Of a stretch of DNA of 64,000 nt, positions 56,480 through 64,000 are shown one piece after another. Numbering within the stretch: the first letter of the stretch is position 1; every line of letters starts with the position of its first letter. A program made the position numbers and the translations under genes. The DNA comes from Todiramphus chloris collaris (taxonomy: Eukaryota > Chordata > Aves > Coraciiformes > Alcedinidae). Under the pieces are notes generated by a model. That model saw only the letters and a program-made list of their open reading frames with translations. It was not told the DNA's origin and made no database searches. The stretch lies in NCBI GenBank assembly GCA_025345505.1, contig JANVCC010000247.1:411078-475077 (forward strand). The letters run 5' to 3'.

Positions 56480-57060
56480 ACAGAATCATAGAATTGTCAG
56501 GGTTGGAAGGGACCTTAAAGCTCATCCAGTTCCAACCCCCCTGCCATGGGCAGGGACACCTCCCACTAGAGCAGGGTGCTCACAGCCCCATCCAGCCTGG
56601 GCTTAAAAACTTCCAAGGATGGGGCTTCCACCACCTCTCTGGGCGACCTGTTCCAGTGTCTCACCACCCTCATGGAGAAGAAATTCTTCCTAATGTCCAA
56701 CCTGAATCAACCTATCTCTAGTTTTAATCCATTCCCTCTAGTCCAGCCACTGCCTGACAGCCTCAAAAGTCCCTCCCCAGCTTTCTTGTAGCCCCCTTCA
56801 GATACTGGAAGGCCACAATAAGGTCTCCTTGGACCCTTCTCTTCTCCAGACTGAACAACCCCAACTCTCTCAGGCTGTTCCCATAGGAGAGGTGCTCCAG
56901 CACTCTGATCATCCTGGTGGCCCTTTCTCTGGACACATTCCAGCACATCCATATCCCTCCTGTAACAGGGACTCCAGAACTGGACTCTGTACTCCAGGTG
57001 AAGTCTACTCCACGAGAGTGGAGTAGAGGGGGAGAATCACCACCCTCGACCTGCTAGCCA
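56480..57060 (-). mobile_element. CR1 LINE fragment, ~580 bp
   Basis: Minus-strand CR1 with tail 'acagaatcatagaattgtcagg', a 'tgccatgggcagggacacctcccactagagcagg' UTR, and ORF2 sequence through [18 protein letters not shown] (open frame 56948-56763). It continues into 'ggactccagaactggactct' and 'caccctcgacctgctagcc' at 57060. This is the longest C-terminal copy after those at 43807, 35562 and 34242. Confidence 0.94.
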
Positions 57061-57062
57061 GT

Positions 57063-57139
57063 AGAATAGAATCATAGAAAAGCTTTGGCTGGAAGAGACC
57101 CTCAGGATCATCAAGTCCAACCATCAGTGCACCTGGTGA
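57063..57139 (-). mobile_element. CR1 LINE 3' tail remnant
   Basis: About 75 bp of minus-strand CR1 tail (agaatagaatcatagaaaag; gagaccctcaggatcatcaa; gtccaaccatcag) starting within 3 bp of the 5' end of the previous CR1. It is an independent, older-looking insertion in the same orientation. Confidence 0.82.
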
Positions 57140-57229
57140 GTGGTAAGCATAAGTAGGCTTCATTTGGCATCTTGGAAACTACTGACCATTGAATCTGACT
57201 TCCCTCCCGAGCAAGCTGGTTGGGTCTGT

Positions 57230-57775
57230 AGCAACGAACAAGATACCTGAGGAAATGGATTAGCCCAGTGCCCTGGACACTCTGCTGAGTGGATTCACCA
57301 GGCTTCTGTGAAGGGAAATCCTCCCTGGCCAACCTGAGACACTTCTGTGAGGGAGTCAGGGGGGCACACAAACTCAAAGGAGCTAGGACAGGCAACAGAC
57401 TTAGTCTTCAAAAAGACCTCAATAAGGTTACGCATCAAGATTAAGTAACTGAGTTTCCTCAGGATGAAAAGTCCTTTTATGGTCTTAAATGTCATCAAAC
57501 ACTTGGTCGTTTTTCAGTGTTTAGAAATGTGACTGGTGGGGTCCCATACAGATCAGTGCTAGTATTGGTCCGTAGGGACCAAGGAGACTTCAAAAAGGCA
57601 AATGAGTGGTTAAAAGGTGACAGAACTTCAGTATAAAAGCTATATTGTAGAGGTAAACCTGGGGAGGAGTCATTTAATGTGTGCCTAGATGGTGGCACAA
57701 CAGTGTTAGGTGGGTAGCTGGACTTGATGATCTCGGAGGTCTTTTCTAACCTTGATGATTCTGTGATTCTGTGAT
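57230..57775 (+). mobile_element. Diverged CR1 LINE fragment, RT region to tail
   Basis: Plus-strand CR1 of an older lineage. Translation gives GFCEGKSSLANL (compare GFMKGRSCLTNL in the 43807 copy), then DLNKVTHQD in the motif A area, then TGGVPYRSVLVLV (compare [14 protein letters not shown]). Most of the thumb is missing, and it finishes with 'ggtagctggacttgatgatctcggaggtc' and GATTCTGT octamers at 57775. Stops and frameshifts are frequent. The 5' boundary is uncertain by ~60 bp. Confidence 0.75.
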
Positions 57776-57951
57776 GTTGAACTCAGAGCTTTCAGTCATA
57801 GCTCAGGGAAGAGATCTTGCAGACGTTGCTGTCTGGTTTCCAAAGTTGTCATCGCTATGTGCAGCACAGATGAAAATGCAGCAGCACTGGGCACCATCAG
57901 GAAGATATCTGAAAGCTAAACAAGTAACATTTTGCCACTGTGTGAAGACAA

Positions 57952-58354
57952 GATGTTGGAAAAGACCTCTAAGATCATCAAGTGCAACCATCTACCAAAC
58001 ATTGTCATGACCATTAAACCTTCAAGTGCCACCTCTACATGTTTTTGGAACCCCTCCATGGATGGTGACTCCACACCCTCCCTGGGCAACCTGTTGCGAT
58101 GTCTCACGACTCTTTCAGTAGAGAAACTGCTTCCCATGTCCAATCTAAACCTCCCCTGGCACAAATTAAGCCCGTTTTCTCTCATCCTATCAGCTGTGAC
58201 TTGTGAGAAGAGACCAACATCCACATTGCTACAACCTCCTGTCAGGGAGCTGTAGAGAGCAAGAAGGTCTCCCCTCATCCTCCTTTTCTCCAGACTAACC
58301 CAGCCCAGCTCCCTCAGCCGCTGCTCGTCAGATGTGTTCTCCAGACTCCTCACT
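57952..58354 (-). mobile_element. CR1 LINE fragment lacking its octamer tail
   Basis: Minus-strand CR1 beginning directly at 'gatgttggaaaagacctctaagatcatcaagtgc', with the terminal octamers missing. An uninterrupted frame (58353 down past 57952) encodes LRELGWVSLEKRRMRGDL and the whole C-terminus, so this is a well-preserved coding tail. Loss of the octamers suggests a 3' deletion after insertion. Confidence 0.92.
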
Positions 58355-59189
58355 TTATTTCTATCCAGTTCATCAAAGCTCCTTCACCACTGCAGTCAAG
58401 TGTAGCAAGTGAAATCTCCTTGTAGACACATATTTAATTTGCTTAGCTCTTAGGCAGTTTTGGGGCTTGTGGCTCCATGTTCTCCATTTTCTCCATGGTG
58501 AACTGTACACAAGCTCTAAATCTTGATACTTAGTGCTGCTCACTCATGCAGTCAAGCCTTTTAAAACACCGCATCTCAACAGTGATTTCAGAACCAGGCA
58601 GACACACAAGAAGAAAGAATTTATCTAAAAATGCTTTAAGTTTGAAAATAACATCAACTGGAAAGAGCGATGAGCAACCTTTATCCACGGCCTTTTATGC
58701 TGGCGTGGTCAACTCATCCCAAAGGTGAGGATGACTCCTAACTGTATCCTAGGCTTTTCTAGGCTCACAGCACTTTGAGTTGGTCTTTTCCTTTAGAAAA
58801 TCGTGATGTACATATAAACACATCTGGGATTTATGAAACGTGCTCACTTACCATTGTCATTTTTTTCTGTAGAGTTGTAGGTGGTTTGCTGTTTGCAAAG
58901 AACAAAATCCTAAGTGCTGATAGATCTTCATCCACGAGGTCTGATGGCTTTTCATGAAGCAGCAGGAGTTCTCCGGAGCTATTTGGGCTACAGATTTTAG
59001 CTCATGCAACTGATACTTTTTGTTTTTCTGATTTTTCCACCGAGGGACTAAGTAATGATTATTTGGATCATTTCCTACTCGTCTCACTGTCTGCCCCTTC
59101 CCTGAACTGTGTAACTCTGTATAGCAAATATGATATGATTCATGGTACATAAATGAGCCAAAAAGAAGAATTATCTGTTCTCTTTAAGT

Positions 59190-59430
59190 GAGCAAAAAGG
59201 AGGTTTGTGTATTGTACAGAAAATTTCAGAAAGCTGCTCGACACAAAAGTATTTATCTTTCTGATGACATCGGCGATTTCATTTAATGAAAAGAGGACAT
59301 TTTCTTGTCATCTTCATTTCAGTAAAATTTCCCCAGGCATTGTCTTACTCACATTGTGAGTGTTAATTCTAATTTCAGAAAAACTCATTGGTGAGTCCTC
59401 ATTACTGATATGTAAGTAATCAAAGATTCT
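59190..59430. promoter_or_regulatory. Possible conserved noncoding segment
   Basis: Repeat-free sequence with CpG-bearing patches (gctgctcgacac, gacatcggcgatttc) and homeodomain/forkhead-like AT cores. Weak call from composition only. Confidence 0.2.
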
Positions 59431-60139
59431 TTAAAATTTCAATATTATGCACAATTTAAAGATCTTTATGCTATGGAAACCTTGGACCTGCACTTTCAGA
59501 TTCCTCTCCAGAAACGTGGGGTTTGGATCGTTATACAAACATCATAGAATGTCTGTGTCAAAAAATTATTCCCTTAATAAGTTTGTAGGAAATCAGGGCC
59601 AACATTTTAAAGTTATATATCAAATTGTACAAGGGCCAAGTGGGAATATAATTAATTCTTCCAGAGCTGGAAATAAATCTCGACAAGACCACAAAAAAAA
59701 CCCAAACCCAACAATGCAGGTGAAAATAAAAAAGCTTTATGTCTGTTTTTCCTCGCTGTGTTGAAATTCATAATCAGATCAAGACACTATTCACTGTCCA
59801 CCCTCTGTCTTACATTGACTAGATTCTATCCCCTTTCTTCTTAAAGGGTTTATGTTACAATCCTTAGTTCACTTAAGCAGTGATCAAAAAAAGCAGAGTC
59901 TTTTGGGCTGGGGAGGGTTCAATTAAGTTCATACTTTTTCGTAGCTGCTCTTGGTGGTTATTTAACAAATATATATATACACAGAGAGAGTACAGAATAT
60001 TTGCAGAATGAGAAATAAATTGGTAATTGCAAGTATTTGCTTAACTAAGATGATTCTTATCTCGCTAGGGCACAGGAACATATATCTTGTAATCCCAATT
60101 TCACACCTCAAAATATATTAAGAACTAGATAAAGACGAA

Positions 60140-60330
60140 CAGGGCATAATCTACATGCTGATCAAGAACTTGCATAATAATGAATGCTTTTTTAAATAAT
60201 GGATACATTTGACAAAGTCAGTTTGTTCAGAAACAATCCATGAACAGATAGGTGTATTCAGCAAATACGATTTTTGTTATGAATTATTAACCTCCGACTA
60301 GTAATTAGCTTCCAAACATGGAATTCTAAC
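60140..60330. promoter_or_regulatory. Possible conserved noncoding segment
   Basis: Repeat-free sequence with ACTAGTAATTAGC (homeodomain core), TTTGACAAAG (SOX/TCF-like) and GAAACAATCC. Weak call from motifs only. Confidence 0.2.
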
Positions 60331-60685
60331 ACGAGCCTTTTGCAAGGAACCTCTTCCTCCCAAATATCAGAAATGTCCATTTGCAGAGCAGTCATTGCTT
60401 GGTCAGGAACAGGAGTTAACAAAGGAAAGAAATAATTTAGTTCTACACAGGGGCTTTGTGAAATATTTTACACAGAGCACTTTTTAACTCAGGCTACTTT
60501 CCTTTCACCCACTGTGAAATCAAGAATAACAGAAGAAGTTGGACAAGCTGATGATCAAAGTTTATATGTCGCTCACAGCATCTCACAGACCTCAATTTGA
60601 ATTCTGCCCAGTGTGATCTGTGACATTCCTATTGTCTTAAGGAAGCTTTGAAAGAAAAGAGAAAAAGAAAGCCCAGTGTCAGGGG

Positions 60686-60717
60686 AAAAAAAAAAAAAGG
60701 AAAAAAAAAAAAAAAAG
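60686..60717. repeat. Twin poly-A tracts
   Basis: Thirteen and sixteen A residues separated by GG. No retroposed gene body is recognisable upstream. Confidence 0.9.
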
Positions 60718-60837
60718 CAAGTCAGAATTAAAATGTAAATTACAAAAAAAAGAGGGAACTAATAATTCTCTTCTGCTTTGCTTCTGATGGCACCAGTTTT
60801 GTGTAAAGACAAGAGCACACTTAATTGGGACAACTTA

Positions 60838-61186
60838 CTGCAGCCCTCCACTATCTAAAGGGGGATCTACAAGAAGGATGGGGAGGGACTTTTGAAGAAG
60901 GCCTGTAGTGACAGGACAAGGGGTGATGGTTTGAAACTAGAAGAGGAGAGATTAGATTGGAAATAAGAAGAAAACTTCTCACTCTGAGGGTGGTGAGACC
61001 CTGGCAACACAGGTTGCCCAGGGAAGTTATGGATGCTCCATCACTTGATGTGTTCACATCCAGGTTGGATGAGGATCTAAGCAACCTGGTCTAGTGGGAG
61101 GTGTCCCTGCCCATGGTAGGGGGGTTGGAACTGGGTGATCTTTGAGGTGCCTTCTAACCCAACCCATTCTATGATCTTTCTATGGC
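60838..61186 (+). mobile_element. CR1 LINE fragment, ~350 bp
   Basis: Plus-strand CR1 starting at 'ctgcagccctccactatctaaagg' (after the LEKRRL segment). It runs through 'gggtggtgagaccctggcaacacagg' and the 'aacctggtctagtgggaggtgtccctgcccatgg' UTR to a tail at 61186. It is the same subtype as 34242 and 41240. A small AACA insertion in 'ctggcaacacagg' breaks the frame. Confidence 0.92.
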
Positions 61187-61741
61187 CCTTTCTCCTTATA
61201 ATATTACATGTAATATATATACATATAATTTTACACATGATTAGGATATAATAATATTACAAATATTACATAAAAATAAAATGACAAAAATTGTTTACAT
61301 TGGTAGCTTATCTTGATAACACACAATCAGCCTTGAAATATTTTTATGTTAGTCTTTGAAACACAATACAAGGATGTGTTGTTTTCCTTAAAAAAAAAAA
61401 AAAAAAAAAGGAAAAAGAAACTCAAGCTCTCATGCTGTAAATATTGAATTATCATTAATATATTAGCACATAGTACTTAAGCCCTAAGACCTTCAGTGTC
61501 TTTGCTTAAGTCAGCAGCTTCAACCAGAGCCTATCATTGGTGTCTCTTGTGTAAATCCTTTGAAGTTATTACTGCTCTGAATTGAGGAGAGAAACCAGGA
61601 ATTTAAAGGAGGGGAAAAAAGTACGTATTCAACTAACAGAGAAGTTCTGTTCTGGCAGTTGGTTGGAGCAGAGTGAAATCTTATGTGGTGCACAGCACAG
61701 GACCACGGGGTGCTGTTAAGGGCTGATCACCAGCTTGTATT
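61187..61741. other. Intergenic DNA, AT-rich with palindrome
   Basis: AT-rich sequence beginning with the perfect 16-bp palindrome ATATTACATGTAATAT (61201-61216) and further ATATTAC repeats to ~61270. A 20-base poly-A lies at 61390-61409. No gene is recognised. Confidence 0.5.
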
Positions 61742-62040
61742 AAGGAGGATGGAGCCAGGCTCTTCTCAGTCTCAACCAATGATAGGACATGGGGCAACAG
61801 GTACAAGCTGGAACATAGGAGGCTTCACATAAATATGATAAAAAACTTCTTCACAGTGAGGGTAACAGAGCACTGGAACAGGCTGCCTGGAGAGGTTGTG
61901 GAGTCTCCTTCTCTGGAGGCATTCAAAACCCACCTGGGCACATTTCTGTGAGCTGATCTAGGTGATCCTGCTCCAGCACAGGGACTGGACTAGATCTTTC
62001 AAGGTCCTTTTCAATCCCTAACATTCTGTGATTCTGTGTG
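61742..62040 (+). mobile_element. CR1 LINE fragment, ~300 bp
   Basis: Plus-strand CR1 ('aaggaggatggagccaggctcttctcagt', 'gggcaacaggtacaagctggaacatagg', 'gtgagggtaacagagcactggaacaggctgcc') with the 'ctaggtgatcctgctccagcacagg' UTR and CTGTGATT octamers. The UTR is of the same type as the inner nested copy at 14331. Confidence 0.93.
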
Positions 62041-63057
62041 GCTCTACTGATGTTGGTGGAGCTGTGCAGGTTTCCACTACCTGAGAGACTTCACCTTCCT
62101 ACTCTGGTCTCATTTAAGCTGCTCTCACTTCACCTTCATCACAAACTCCCCAGCAACAGAGGCAGAGGAAAGATCTTACTCCTCCCACTCAGGACAGAGG
62201 TCTGGAGCCTGGTGGTTGTCCCACCTGGGAAGAGATGTGTGATTGAAAGAGGGCTGAAGACATGGAAGTGACACATGAGAGGAAAGTATGTGTATTGTCC
62301 AGGTGCCAAAAACTCTACTACAGCTCTTAACACTGACCACAGAAACTCCCTTACACTGCCAGTGCCAAGATGATAGCTATGGGTTGTGGAACTTGCCTGC
62401 ATCACTCATCTTCATTAAATTCTTAATGTTTTTTCCAAAGTAGCATTGATCTCGGATGTTGTTCTTATGAGGAAAACAAAAAAATTTCAAGACAATAGGA
62501 GTCGTCAGGTAATACTCCATTGAGAAACCTTCTCCTCGTGAACGGAACAGCTCTTCAGGTCGGTGGTGGGATGCAGTGTGCTACTTGGGCAGTTGAGACA
62601 CGATGGTATTTCTCGTGCTTGAAGCGGGTGAAGTTTACATGGAAGCAGAAGTAACGAGCTTTCTTTTGTGGACAGATTTTGCTTCTTAATCCTTTCCTTT
62701 CCCCTGCAAGCTACACAGTGCAGAACTAATCTGACATTTGAAGTGGTCACTGGGGGAAATATTGTTCAGTACATGATATAAACAGACAGGATACATGAAC
62801 ATACTGAAGACGACTAAGTGGAAAAATTCCTACTCATCATCCTTTCCTATTGTTGTAAAAGAGAAAGAAGTTTCAACCTCTGTTTCTTAGAAATTGGAGC
62901 AATTGGAATAAATGGTTTATGTGCTGGCCATCAAGTTATTAATGTCCTCTGAAGAGCTGAACAGCATTTTACCTTTGTGTAAGTGAATATGAAGCAAATA
63001 GAGCAGCAAATTTCCCTTTAAGAAATGTAGACAGTTGTGCAGGTTGGGGAAGGTATT
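62041..63057. other. Intergenic DNA, nothing recognised
   Basis: Unique sequence. The 62040-62410 part is GC-richer with short frames on both strands but no recognisable protein. Confidence 0.5.
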
Positions 63058-63161
63058 TCATAGACTCATAGAATTATTAAGATTGAAAAAAACCTCTAAG
63101 ATCATCAAGTCCAACCATCTACCCAACATTATCATGACTACTAAACCATGTCCTGAAGTGG
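63058..63161 (-). mobile_element. CR1 LINE fragment, 3' end only
   Basis: Minus-strand CR1 tail (tcatagactcatagaattat; ctacccaacattatcatgac; ctactaaaccatgtcctgaa), truncated at 'gtcctgaagtg'. The truncation point is almost the same as in the 7664 and 46470 copies. Confidence 0.9.
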
Positions 63162-63946
63162 GTGTGATTTGAATCATGGAATTTCATTTCATGATTGTTA
63201 ACCATCAGCCTTCCTGACCTCGAGACACTGCAGCTTTCTGTATGGTAGTTGTCAAGATCTCCCCAAGATGGCAGGCCCTATGGATGAAATCTAAGATGTC
63301 TAGGCATTTTTAATCTTTCTCGTTTCTAAATGTGATGTCTGTAGGAGCTGGCACTGTTGTGATGGGAAAGCATGTTCCTGCAGGTTTTACTCGGGCAATA
63401 CTCTAAACTGAGTCATGCTAAGTTGGATCATATAAAGAAATATGGATGAATCCTGCAGCTAGAGGTTCCCTTGAACCAGCTGGGGAAAAAAAAAAAAAAA
63501 AAAAAGAAAGCCAGGAGTACAACAGACCAGGGAAACTCTTAGGTACCATTTTAGAAAGTCTTATGATCAACCAGGGCTTCATTTTCACCACTAGTTCAAT
63601 TCCTTAAGCCTTGTCCAAACCATGGAAATGTACCATTCAAAGAAGTGGTAGGTCCTCCTAACACAGTTGTGAAATACCTCATGTCCATGCCTATAGGCCT
63701 GATGTGATTTGCGAAAGTGTGCAAATAGGAAAAAAATTCCCACCGGTGGGAGCCACAGGGTAGACAATACGTCTATGAAGCTATTTTTATCACCCTTTTG
63801 CTTTGCTTTGCTTTTCCAATAGGTTTAATGAAAAGTGTGGTTGTGGTTCCCACTAGTTTTAACACATTCAGCAGCACTGGAGTTGAATCTGTGGAATTTT
63901 AACCAGTTGTGAATTTGAATTTCTTCGCTGTTAACTATGCCAGAAA
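63162..63946. other. Intergenic DNA, nothing recognised
   Basis: Unique sequence with a 20-base poly-A at 63486-63505. No gene is recognised. Confidence 0.5.
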
Positions 63947-63948
63947 TT

Positions 63949-64000
<52 letters not shown>
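63947..64000. repeat. (TTTC)n microsatellite at window edge
   Basis: Thirteen and a half perfect TTTC units run to the last base of the window, so the array is longer than shown. Its purity suggests a polymorphic, possibly assembly-limiting, pyrimidine-tract repeat. Confidence 0.97.

Larger units (their letters stand above)
58355..60837. other. CR1-free intergenic stretch, AT-rich
   Basis: About 2.5 kb without CR1. It includes possible conserved segments at 59190-59430 and 60140-60330 and twin A-rich runs at 60686-60717. No coding exon is recognised. Confidence 0.5.

Noticed and set aside
1-64000. tRNA, rRNA, snRNA or microRNA genes, and endogenous retroviruses or LTR pairs
   Set aside because: I looked for A/B-box tRNA patterns, long terminal repeats with TG...CA ends, primer-binding sites and retroviral pol motifs, and saw none I could support. 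MicroRNA hairpins cannot be judged by eye at this scale.

Overview
The window reads as intergenic DNA from a bird genome. The main evidence is the density of CR1 non-LTR retrotransposons with the avian-type 3' end: a tract of ATTCTATG-like octamers and no poly-A tail. I find no protein-coding host gene, exon, rRNA or tRNA that I can support. There are no bacterial-type operons, CRISPR arrays or phage genes. About 40 CR1 pieces are recognisable, covering roughly 14 kb by my own interval sum, or about one fifth of the window. That is high for a bird. It could fit a lineage with expanded CR1, such as woodpeckers and relatives, but I cannot name the species.

Layout: 0.6-4.4 kb holds four CR1 pieces and a striking CpG-dense block at 2401-2765. 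From 4.4 to 13.9 kb there are few repeats, with three or four candidate conserved noncoding elements near 5.5-6.0, 8.6-8.9, 11.9-12.2 and 12.3-12.7 kb. From 13.9 to 30 kb CR1 pieces are scattered. They include a clear nested pair (one CR1 inside another) at 14150-15175, two internally deleted copies, and an approximately 140-bp tandem duplication at 19503-19790 carrying a perfect 22-bp palindrome. From 29.6 to 33.1 kb there is almost no CR1, again with regulatory-looking sequence. From 33 to 36.5 kb lies a cluster of four plus-strand CR1s. From 36.5 to 40.9 kb is a CR1-free interval with simple repeats. From 40.9 to 46.6 kb lies the densest CR1 block, including the longest copy (43807-46160, minus strand). 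That copy keeps the end of the endonuclease domain, the whole reverse transcriptase and the 3' end, but is broken by two stops and two frameshifts. From 46.6 to 56.5 kb the sequence is mostly unique with two small CR1 tails and candidate regulatory elements near 48 kb. From 56.5 to 58.4 kb is a compound CR1 cluster. From 58.4 to 64 kb is AT-rich unique DNA, three more CR1 pieces and a TTTC microsatellite running off the end.

Nothing here acts together as a pathway. The best functional reading is a repeat-studded gene desert with several candidate long-range enhancers, typical of the surroundings of a developmental gene outside the window. The enhancer calls rest on local composition and visible homeodomain, GATA, TCF/LEF or SOX-like sites, not on any alignment. 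The CR1 calls rest on the conserved 3' sequence, the C-terminal reverse transcriptase peptide ([15 protein letters not shown]) and comparison between copies inside the window.
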